64,000 nt of DNA. Source: Gammaproteobacteria bacterium 42_54_T18. Its GTDB lineage: Bacteria; Pseudomonadota; Gammaproteobacteria; Pseudomonadales; Ketobacteraceae. The translations under genes and the position numbers were made by a program. The first letter of the stretch is position 1, and each line of letters begins with the position of its first letter. The notes beneath the pieces were generated by a model. The model was not told the DNA's origin. It did no database searches and saw only the letters and a list, made by a program, of their open reading frames with translations. The DNA lies in the NCBI GenBank assembly GCA_002163245.1, contig MAAL01000037.1, forward strand, positions 1 to 64,000, read 5' to 3'. Shown piece by piece: positions 56,845 through 64,000 of the stretch.

Positions 56845-57504
56845 ATGTTTGATGCAGTATATGTAGAACCAAAAAAAGCCGCGAATGCTGTTGTTATATG
56901 GCTTCACGGGCTCGGTGCCGATGGCCACGATTTTGAACCTGTCATCCCCCACCTCAAGCTAGTTGACGACCTTAACGTACGCTTTATATTTCCTCACGCC
57001 CCCGTTCAACCCGTCACCTGTAACAACAATATCGCAATGCGCTCCTGGTACGACATCCTCGAATTAAGCGAAATCCGCAAGATCAATGAACAAGACTTGA
57101 TACAAACCAGTAAAACGATTAATCAGCTCATTGAACAACAAATTCACAACGGTATTCCACCTAAAAAAGTGTTGCTGGTAGGCTTCTCTCAAGGCGGAGC
57201 CGTTGCCCTTCACACGGGGCTACGATTCCCATCACCATTAGCGGGAATTTTGGCGTTATCAACCTACATGCCTCGGGAGGATAGCTTAAAGAACGAAGCA
57301 AGCGATGCAAACAAAGACATCGTTATTCATATGGCGCATGGTGACAACGATGACATGGTTACACCAAGAGCATCCAAAAAAACCTTTAATGACCTAAAAA
57401 CACACCAATACAACGTAAGTTACAACCAATACCCCATGGGGCACGAACTATGCCTCAAAGAAATCAGAGATATTGGCAATTGGATAAATGAGCTATTAAG
57501 CTAA
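56845..57504 (+). CDS. Carboxylesterase / phospholipase-like alpha/beta-hydrolase
   Basis: The 219-residue cytosolic esterase of the phospholipase/carboxylesterase family (PF02230) has VVIWLHGLGADGHDF for the oxyanion hole, nucleophile GFSQGGAVAL, acid HGDNDDMVTP and His in YPMGHELC. All catalytic residues are present. The length matches the family (about 215–220). Its TAA overlaps the stop of the convergent signalling gene at 57501. Confidence 0.93.
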   Translation: MFDAVYVEPKKAANAVVIWLHGLGADGHDFEPVIPHLKLVDDLNVRFIFPHAPVQPVTCNNNIAMRSWYDILELSEIRKINEQDLIQTSKTINQLIEQQIHNGIPPKKVLLVGFSQGGAVALHTGLRFPSPLAGILALSTYMPREDSLKNEASDANKDIVIHMAHGDNDDMVTPRASKKTFNDLKTHQYNVSYNQYPMGHELCLKEIRDIGNWINELLS

Positions 57505-59582
57505 CGAAATCGCCGAGGAACCTTCTCTAATAGCTCTTTGGCGATATCGTTGCTCACGCAAGTCCCTTCCACCCAATCACAGCCCTTACTTTGCAGAAAC
57601 GCCAGTTGCTGAGGGCGTGTTACTCCTGTCGCAATCACTTGAAATCCTAAATTGTGCGCGAGATAAATAATACCATCCACTATCAATTCATCCGCTTTCG
57701 ACTCCATCATTTTATCAATGAATCGCTCACTGATTTTTATCATCGAATAGGGAATGCTACGGATGAGTTCTAACGACCCATGACCTGTACCAAAGTTATC
57801 CAAAATAAATTGAAACCCTTTTTTCTGCAGTTCAGTTATCACTCCTGAAAAAGACAACCCTCGCGCCATTAAGGTAGATTCCGGGATTTCAATTAGCACA
57901 TCCTCTGGCTTCAATCCAGCCAATGCAGTCTGTCCCAATAGCCAATCTACGATATCCTCTTGCGCAAATAACGATGGCGAAATAGGCATACATAACTTCA
58001 CACCTGATAATGATTGCCCATGCTCACTTAACTCCTTGCTGGTTTGCTGCCACATCCAACGATAAAGGTCAGGGCCAAAACCTGCATCCTCAGCAATCGG
58101 TAAAAAATCTTCAACCTCAAGTAAACCGCGCCTTGGATGATGCCAGACCAGGCGCACCTCAAAAGCTTCAATTGTCTGCTCGTCATGACTAATTAGCGGG
58201 TGGTATTCTAATGCAAACTGAGTGCCTTCTATCGCCTTACGTAGATCGAGTTCTAACTCCATCCTATCAGCTCGCTGCTTATTCATCTCAACGGTATAAA
58301 ATTGATAATTATTTCTACCAAGATTTTTTGCTCGTGCCACCGCTGCTTCAGCATTTTTTATCAAGCCGTCTGTATCATCGCCACAGCTCGGATAAATAGC
58401 GACGCCAATAGAGCAACCCGTGAAAATCTCATGGCCATCCACTAAAAATGGTTCATGCAACCTATCAATGATCTTTTTAGCCACAGCCCCTGCATGACTA
58501 GGATGATCAAGCTCACCTAACACTACTGCAAATTCATCCCCCTCCATCCTACAAACGGCATCATCTTTTCTTAATAGTTGAGATATCCGTTGAGCAACGA
58601 CTTTTATTAGAGCATCACCCAAATCATGACCAAGAGTTTCATTGATATACTTAAAATGGTCGAGGTCCACTATCAATAATGCAAAATGATTGCTTTCGTT
58701 TCGGGCTTTTTGAATAGCACTGCTAACAAAGTCGTCCAATCTCATCCGAGTAGGTAGGCCAGTCAAATGATCTGTGCTCGCAAAATGGGATAGCTTACCT
58801 CGCTTCTCCCTAGATTCTGTCAAACGACGAAAGGCAAACAATAATTTCGCCCCTGGCAGCTGAAAAACTGGAATAGCTGCAAACTTCACATTAATAGTGT
58901 CACCATTTGCACACCACAATTTTGCATTTTCAACTTGTAAAATCTGCTCCGTTTGAATGACTTTTGAGATAGGATGTTTTTTCCAGTTCGACACCAAAGA
59001 GTCATTACTCTCTTGAAAGAGTGACTCTAAATATTGACCGCACAATGCATAGACACGTATATCCAAAAGCCGCTCCGCAGCGCCATTGGCAAAACATATT
59101 TTACCCAGCTCATCAACAACCAACACACCTTCATCACGCCCTTCGACTAAGGATCGGTTTTTTTTCTCCCCTCCAATCGCTTCTATCGCAACCCTGTATT
59201 GATGAAGCTGAACATAAAACTCAACTAATTGCCGATAACGTGATTGATCTACCGGTTTGGGAAGCACCTCAGCCCGCCTCATCATATCAGCATGCAACTT
59301 CATTTGCCGTTCACCAAAATTCGAAGGGACGAATATAACGGGAATATGGCTAGTTTCCACCTGAGATTTAAGATGGTTCAATACTTGATAGCCATCTTTT
59401 CCTTCCAGCTGAGAGCTCAATATCACCACGGCAGGTTGCGCTTCTTTAACAATCTGAAAAACATCACTTGCATCGGTGCAAGTGACAAAGTCTGCGCCAA
59501 TACCTTCAAGCAACTGTAAGCTTTGTTCATTCTCTGATTCTGCTTGGTCAACAATGAGAACAACAGGTAATACTGTGGTCAT
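57501..59582 (-). CDS. Degenerate REC-PAS-GGDEF-EAL protein
   Basis: The 693-residue cytosolic protein has a receiver-like domain (1–125), PAS (about 145–255), GGDEF (about 265–430) and EAL (about 440–685). The receiver has Ser56 where the phospho-Asp should be. GGDEF reads EGDEF (347–351). EAL reads EVR (475–477), and the other EAL catalytic positions are changed: the usual Asn is Pro533, the second Asp of DDFG is Asn596, Glu is Thr652 and Gln is Glu672. It is therefore most likely a nucleotide or protein binder rather than an enzyme. It follows the His-less kinase by 21 bases on the same strand. Confidence 0.88.
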   Translation of the reverse strand: MTTVLPVVLIVDQAESENEQSLQLLEGIGADFVTCTDASDVFQIVKEAQPAVVILSSQLEGKDGYQVLNHLKSQVETSHIPVIFVPSNFGERQMKLHADMMRRAEVLPKPVDQSRYRQLVEFYVQLHQYRVAIEAIGGEKKNRSLVEGRDEGVLVVDELGKICFANGAAERLLDIRVYALCGQYLESLFQESNDSLVSNWKKHPISKVIQTEQILQVENAKLWCANGDTINVKFAAIPVFQLPGAKLLFAFRRLTESREKRGKLSHFASTDHLTGLPTRMRLDDFVSSAIQKARNESNHFALLIVDLDHFKYINETLGHDLGDALIKVVAQRISQLLRKDDAVCRMEGDEFAVVLGELDHPSHAGAVAKKIIDRLHEPFLVDGHEIFTGCSIGVAIYPSCGDDTDGLIKNAEAAVARAKNLGRNNYQFYTVEMNKQRADRMELELDLRKAIEGTQFALEYHPLISHDEQTIEAFEVRLVWHHPRRGLLEVEDFLPIAEDAGFGPDLYRWMWQQTSKELSEHGQSLSGVKLCMPISPSLFAQEDIVDWLLGQTALAGLKPEDVLIEIPESTLMARGLSFSGVITELQKKGFQFILDNFGTGHGSLELIRSIPYSMIKISERFIDKMMESKADELIVDGIIYLAHNLGFQVIATGVTRPQQLAFLQSKGCDWVEGTCVSNDIAKELLEKVPRRFR

Positions 59583-59603
59583 TTATAATCCTAATACCGT
59601 TGA

Positions 59604-61619
59604 CTAATGAAATAATTCTTTTGGAAATCGCGACAAAATAGTTTCTAGTTCATCCGCCCGAAAAGGTTTTTGCATAAAATCATCCATTCCTGCTTCCAAA
59701 CAACTTTTTTGACATTCCGTACTTTCATTCGCCGTCAGTGCAATAATGGGCACATGCCGGTCTTGTGTTTTTTCCCAGGAACGAATCAATCGAGTAGCCT
59801 CAAATCCATCCATAATTGGCATTTCACAATCCATAAGCACCACATCGTAATGCTTATCTTGAATCGCATCGATAGCCTCTTCACCATTATTAGTAACATC
59901 GGTGCTTATACCCAAACGCTTTAGTGCACCTTTGGCGATAATTTGATTCACTTCATTATCTTCTACCAAAAGAGCTCGGTATGTCTGATGGTCTTTCACG
60001 GATTTTACCGTATTATTGGTCACTATTTGGTGATGCACATCAGATTGCCGCCCTAGCGCAACAGTAAGAGCGTCGTAAACTAAATGCTTTCGCATAGGTT
60101 TAATAATAAAAACATCAACGCCATTATCAGATGCCAAAGTCGCATTCAACCCATCTCGATCAGCCGCTAGCAAAACAACTTTTAGGTGCCCAAGCTCAGT
60201 CGAATTATTAATCTTTTTCGCCAATTCTAAACCGTCACCATGAGCTTTATGCAAGTCAATCATAACAAAATCAAAACTTGCATCCTCTCGACTTGCGGTG
60301 TGTAGCATACCAATTGCATGATCAACGCTACCAGTAACATCTGTCTTTATATGCCATTCTTTCGCATAACGTTGCAAATGTGACCTGTCGCCTACAGAGT
60401 CATTCACCAATAGCATTTTTTTATTCGCTAAATTGCAGTGTTCCGATGCATACGTTTCACCTTTAGGCATCACAAGTGTTAACTTGAAGGTAGCGCCCAC
60501 CCCATCCGTTGATCGCAACGTTATCTTTCCATTCATACGATCCACCAAATCTTTACATATTGCCAGCCCAACCCCCATACCACCAAACCGATCAGATAAA
60601 TGTCCGCCAGGTGTAGAAAACGCACGACCTATATCTTGGCAGCGCGCTTCAGGTATCCCAGATCCTGTATCCATTACTTCTATTTGAATCGTAGCGGTGG
60701 TATCACTTTCCACATCACAACTCGCTCGAACAGTGACTCCACCTTCGGTAGTATGCTTAAAAGCATTATTTAATAGGCTCTGTAATATTTGATGAAACCG
60801 ATCAGGGTCACCAACAACCGTTTCAGGTACATAAGGGGACACCAATGTTGCTAACTCTAGATTATGTTTATGGGCAATAGGCAAATAGCGGTCAACGATA
60901 TCATCCAAAACCATTCTAAAATTAAAAGTGATTTCACGAAATTCAAATTTATCACTTTCCATTTGCGTATAATCCATCATCTCTCCAATGGACTTTTGCA
61001 AATCACGGCCTGCATTAAATGCTCGGTTCAAATCATCCTCTAACAAAGGCGGCAAACCATCGCTATCAATCGTTTCCCCTACTACATTCATCAACAAATT
61101 AATTGAAAGCCTTAGCTCTTGACTCATGTGATGTAGAAAATGACTCTTAGCCTTGGATGTATTTTGGAATTCTGTTAGTTTGTCAGCGACGATTTGGCAT
61201 TCTTTTACGTGCGCTTCAATATTTTGAAACATCACCAGTACGTTGCCATGTAGCGAAGACACACTAAACTGCAAGGCAAAACGCTCTCCACTTTTCTTAG
61301 ACGCTATGACTGGCTGCTGCCATTGGTTTGGGTTGGCATGAAGGTAGTCTTTTAAATAGGCGGGGACATTACACTGATATTCTCTCGGGCACGGAATATA
61401 GTGATCAAAAAACGCTCCGACCACAAGCCCTTTGCTAATTCCGAACAATGACGTCAAAGCATCATTGCTCGCTAACATACGGCCACTTTGATCAAATAAA
61501 ATAGCGGCAGCTTCTAAAGCGCCAATAAATTCTGTCGCCGAAAGCGCTTCATCCACCGACACTGCCTTTTGCGGCGCATTATCTTGTGCTTGATTGTTTC
61601 CAGTCATTGCCTTACCCAT
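59604..61619 (-). CDS. Hybrid histidine kinase lacking the phospho-accepting His
   Basis: The 671-residue cytosolic protein has PAS (about 28–140), a HisKA-like helix pair (about 155–220), HATPase (about 265–385; Asn285, DTGSGI, GMGVGLAI), receiver 1 (about 400–520; Asp455, Lys507) and receiver 2 (about 548–668; Asp597, KPF). The H-box reads FLHHMSQELRLSIN where FLxxMSHExRTPL is expected, so the phospho-His is Gln167. ATP binding and both receivers look intact. There is no transmembrane segment. The gene starts after the argG terminator and is the first of a two-gene unit with the degenerate GGDEF-EAL gene. Confidence 0.9.
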   Translation of the reverse strand: MGKAMTGNNQAQDNAPQKAVSVDEALSATEFIGALEAAAILFDQSGRMLASNDALTSLFGISKGLVVGAFFDHYIPCPREYQCNVPAYLKDYLHANPNQWQQPVIASKKSGERFALQFSVSSLHGNVLVMFQNIEAHVKECQIVADKLTEFQNTSKAKSHFLHHMSQELRLSINLLMNVVGETIDSDGLPPLLEDDLNRAFNAGRDLQKSIGEMMDYTQMESDKFEFREITFNFRMVLDDIVDRYLPIAHKHNLELATLVSPYVPETVVGDPDRFHQILQSLLNNAFKHTTEGGVTVRASCDVESDTTATIQIEVMDTGSGIPEARCQDIGRAFSTPGGHLSDRFGGMGVGLAICKDLVDRMNGKITLRSTDGVGATFKLTLVMPKGETYASEHCNLANKKMLLVNDSVGDRSHLQRYAKEWHIKTDVTGSVDHAIGMLHTASREDASFDFVMIDLHKAHGDGLELAKKINNSTELGHLKVVLLAADRDGLNATLASDNGVDVFIIKPMRKHLVYDALTVALGRQSDVHHQIVTNNTVKSVKDHQTYRALLVEDNEVNQIIAKGALKRLGISTDVTNNGEEAIDAIQDKHYDVVLMDCEMPIMDGFEATRLIRSWEKTQDRHVPIIALTANESTECQKSCLEAGMDDFMQKPFRADELETILSRFPKELFH

Positions 61620-61671
61620 AGTCCATTTTCACCCCCTCTTTTTGAGTATAGATGGCTTAAGGTAAGTCGCT

Positions 61672-61720
61672 AAAAAAAAAGGTCCGCTTAGTAAATAACC
61701 AAGCAGGCCTCTATTTTTTT
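61672..61720. terminator. Terminator downstream of argG, bidirectional
   Basis: On the minus strand AGGCCTGCTTGG pairs with CTAAGCGGACCT (plus 61699–61710 and 61680–61691) with one mismatch and two G-U pairs around a 7-base loop, followed by eight T. A T run also follows on plus (61713–61720). It ends argG transcripts before the kinase gene. Confidence 0.8.
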
Positions 61721-61760
61721 CTTTATTTTCAAGCAGTTGAAAGATCTCTTCAACTAAAAC

Positions 61761-62975
61761 TTAGAGCTTTCTTCCTTTCCCAGCAGCAATTCGTAACCTA
61801 AGTGCATTCAGTTTAATAAAGCCTTCTGCATCTTTTTGGTTATAGGCACCGGCATCGTCTTCAAACGTTGCAATGTTTTCATCAAACAGGGTTTCCTCTG
61901 ATCGACGACCAACAACGGTGACATTTCCTTTGTAAAGCTTCACACGAACATCGCCGCTCACATGCTTCTGGGTATTATCAATCAGAGCCTGTAGAGCTTC
62001 TCTCTCTGGGGACCACCAATATCCATTATAAATTAACGATGCGTATCTAGGCATTAATTCATCTTTTAAATGGGCAGCTTCACGATCCAGAGTAATAGAC
62101 TCAATCGCTCGATGCGCACGCAACATAATAGTGCCAGCTGGTGTTTCATAACAACCTCGAGCTTTCATGCCAACATATCTATTCTCAACAATATCCAAGC
62201 GACCAACACCGTTTTCTCCACCTATTTTATTCAGGTATTCCATCACTGTTGCAGGAGATGTTGGTTTACCGTCAACGGCAACAATGTCACCCTTCTCGAA
62301 GCTTAACTCAACATATGTAGGCTCGTTTGGCGACTTTTCCGGAGAAACACTCCAGCGCCACATATCCTCTTCAGCTTCTGTCCAAGGGTCTTCTAATGGA
62401 CCACCTTCATAAGAAATATGCAGCAAGTTAGCATCCATTGAATAAGGTGACTTCTTGCCACGTTTCATTTCAACAGCAATATTGTGCTTTTCAGCATAGG
62501 CCAGTAAGGATTCTCGTGAAGTCAGATCCCAATCTCTCCAGGGCGCTATTACTTGGATACCTGGGGCTAGTGCATACGCACCTAGCTCAAAGCGTACCTG
62601 ATCATTGCCTTTACCTGTTGCTCCATGTGAAATCGCGTCAGCTCCAGTTTCTTGAGCTATTTCAACCAAACGTCGAGCAATTAGAGGACGAGCAATGGAT
62701 GTTCCCAGCAGGTATTCACCCTCATAAATGGTGTTCGCGCGGAACATCGGGTATACATAGTTAGCAGCAAACTCTTCTCGTAAATCTTCAATGTAAATTT
62801 CCTTCACACCCATCGCTTCTGCTTTGGCTCGAGCAGGCTCAACTTCTTCCCCCTGACCTAAATCAGCAGTGAACGTCACCACCTCACATTGATACTCATC
62901 CTGTAACCATTTAACAATAACGGATGTGTCTAAGCCGCCAGAATAGGCTAATACTACTTTTTTGATGTCGGACAT
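61761..62975 (-). CDS. argG: Argininosuccinate synthase
   Basis: The 404-residue enzyme joins citrulline and aspartate using ATP in arginine synthesis. The ATP pyrophosphatase motif is AYSGGLDTS, with [15 protein letters not shown] and [18 protein letters not shown], and the C-terminal [14 protein letters not shown]-like segment (DDAGAYNQ). The length is that of the short bacterial type. It is a single gene, with motY next on the same strand as in Pseudomonas. Confidence 0.98.
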   Translation of the reverse strand: MSDIKKVVLAYSGGLDTSVIVKWLQDEYQCEVVTFTADLGQGEEVEPARAKAEAMGVKEIYIEDLREEFAANYVYPMFRANTIYEGEYLLGTSIARPLIARRLVEIAQETGADAISHGATGKGNDQVRFELGAYALAPGIQVIAPWRDWDLTSRESLLAYAEKHNIAVEMKRGKKSPYSMDANLLHISYEGGPLEDPWTEAEEDMWRWSVSPEKSPNEPTYVELSFEKGDIVAVDGKPTSPATVMEYLNKIGGENGVGRLDIVENRYVGMKARGCYETPAGTIMLRAHRAIESITLDREAAHLKDELMPRYASLIYNGYWWSPEREALQALIDNTQKHVSGDVRVKLYKGNVTVVGRRSEETLFDENIATFEDDAGAYNQKDAEGFIKLNALRLRIAAGKGRKL

Positions 62976-63100
62976 GGGCTAGGAACCTAGGTTAAATTCA
63001 TCTCTAATAGAAGGGGGCATATTCTACAACGAACTGGCGTTTGACTCTAGTGCCCGAGATAACAGCACTCTAAATAAGAATTGATGTATTTCAATCAAAC

Positions 63101-64000
63101 CTACGTTTTTTGGTTCCAAGCCTCAGTTTTAACAAGCTGTACAAATACTCGACGATTTTTCGCCCTATTAGACTTATTAGAATTTCTCACCAAAGGGCGT
63201 GTCTCACCGTGATAGCGCATAGTAATCATGCTTGGATCAACCCCGCTATGCTCTAAATACCGCTGTACAGCCCGAGCACGTAGGCGTGAAAGCTCCCAAT
63301 TGTGACCTCGCCTCCCTTCATTATCGGCGTAACCGTCAACATAAATGTGCTCAACCTCAGCATCAAGTTCAATATAACGCGCCAACAAATCCAGTCGCTT
63401 AAGTAACTTCCCTCGTATCCGCCATTTGTCAGTCCGGAAATTTAAGGTTGAATGGCGTAATTTTTCGAAATTTGATGGAAACAATCCAGCAACACAAGAA
63501 AGATAACCTGCATAGGCATCCTGAAAATTAACAGGACTAACATCAACTCTCAGCTTTTTATGATTGTGCCATCCCGACAATACAATAGCCGGATTCATAC
63601 CTTCATACAGCTCGTCTAAAAACCAATTCGCCCATTTATCGTCTAATGTTAGGGGCCTATTACCCTTTGCCAGCTTCACTGTAGCGATTGACTTATCCCT
63701 TATACCAGTCTTCCACAAAGGGGCTATTACCTTTATCTCTGCCTCCCCTGTAGATATTGCGGCTCGTTCTGACTCCACATAAAACTGCAAATTTTGGCCC
63801 GACTGGTGGAGAAAAACAACCTCACCATAGTCTGGGACTTGCTGCCATAAGCGACACTCCAAAGGGGAAGGGTCAAGATGCCACTGTGCCGTTTCTAAGG
63901 ACGCACCGAATTCAGTAGCCTTCAACGTCAAAGGCATCATCAAAGCTGCACTGACTATCAGTACCCTCCACAACAACATCACATTCATTTCAAACCCCAT
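63101..64000 (-). CDS. motY: Flagellar protein MotY (OmpA-like), 5' end at window edge
   Basis: The open frame reaches the right edge. The start is either the edge ATG or the ATG at 63988 (MNVMLLWRVLIVS…), which begins a signal peptide ending LKATEFGA. The N-terminal MotY domain (SLETAQWHLDPSPLECRLWQQVPDYGEVVFLHQSG) is followed by a C-terminal OmpA-like peptidoglycan-binding domain (VDGYADNEGRRGHNWELSRLRA, NRAKNRRVFV). MotY forms the T ring that anchors stator units of polar flagella. Confidence 0.88.
   Translation of the reverse strand: MGFEMNVMLLWRVLIVSAALMMPLTLKATEFGASLETAQWHLDPSPLECRLWQQVPDYGEVVFLHQSGQNLQFYVESERAAISTGEAEIKVIAPLWKTGIRDKSIATVKLAKGNRPLTLDDKWANWFLDELYEGMNPAIVLSGWHNHKKLRVDVSPVNFQDAYAGYLSCVAGLFPSNFEKLRHSTLNFRTDKWRIRGKLLKRLDLLARYIELDAEVEHIYVDGYADNEGRRGHNWELSRLRARAVQRYLEHSGVDPSMITMRYHGETRPLVRNSNKSNRAKNRRVFVQLVKTEAWNQKT

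Noticed and set aside
1-64000. tRNA, rRNA, CRISPR or mobile-element signals
   Set aside because: No cloverleaf-like sequence, regularly spaced repeat array, transposase or integrase was found on either strand.

Overview
The window reads as chromosomal DNA from a marine-type gammaproteobacterium. Moderate-to-low GC content (by eye), a six-gene rnf operon, MotY and the local gene order all suggest this. The blocks dcd–apbC(mrp)|metG, rnfABCDGE–nth, purMN next to a DUF2066 gene with hda, and argG–motY resemble arrangements I know from Pseudomonas and Marinobacter-like genomes. The genus is inference. I see no rRNA or tRNA gene, CRISPR array, prophage or complete insertion sequence.

Layout. 1–9,000 is accessory: a stand-alone cupin-like protein, a serine-hydrolase (class C beta-lactamase fold) protein, a Cys-rich secreted protein, two AraC regulators, a PEBP-like lipoprotein, a PfkB-type kinase paired with an unrecognised protein, and a PilZ–DUF4112 unit. 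9,000–15,400 is signalling: a 7TM-DISM hybrid histidine kinase, slyX, and a PAS-GGDEF-EAL membrane protein preceded by a small phosphate-binding-protein-like periplasmic protein. 15,400–25,400 is mostly housekeeping: hda, a CDP-alcohol phosphatidyltransferase, DUF2066, purM-purN-DUF3108, dcd, apbC, metG and acyP. 25,700–32,000 holds a lipoprotein, an ABC1/UbiB-like kinase, a GlcD/D-lactate dehydrogenase-like flavoenzyme and an arsJ–GAPDH arsenate-detoxification pair. 32,000–38,500 is gltBD with a structured leader.

38,500–48,500 contains a TetR regulator facing a lipoprotein hydrolase–FadL operon, a hybrid kinase whose 5' end looks lost, a decayed copy of a fadL 3' end, an M20 amidohydrolase, a methyltransferase-like protein and an alpha/beta-hydrolase lacking its catalytic residues. 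48,800–55,300 is rnfABCDGE-nth, the membrane complex exchanging electrons between NADH and ferredoxin coupled to ion flux. 55,300–64,000 has a response regulator, a Trm112-like protein, a carboxylesterase, a two-gene signalling operon built from degenerate domains, argG and motY.

The best candidate for something undescribed is the operon at 57,501–61,619. A hybrid histidine kinase has Gln where the phospho-accepting His belongs, although its ATP-binding domain and two receivers look intact. The next gene is a REC-PAS-GGDEF-EAL protein with catalytic residues missing in all of its signalling domains. This suggests a module that works by binding or scaffolding rather than catalysis. Other leads are a terminator/anti-terminator-like leader before gltB, the fadL remnant beside a truncated kinase, and paired direct repeats around the rnf promoter. 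Everything here was read by eye; no alignment or database search was run.
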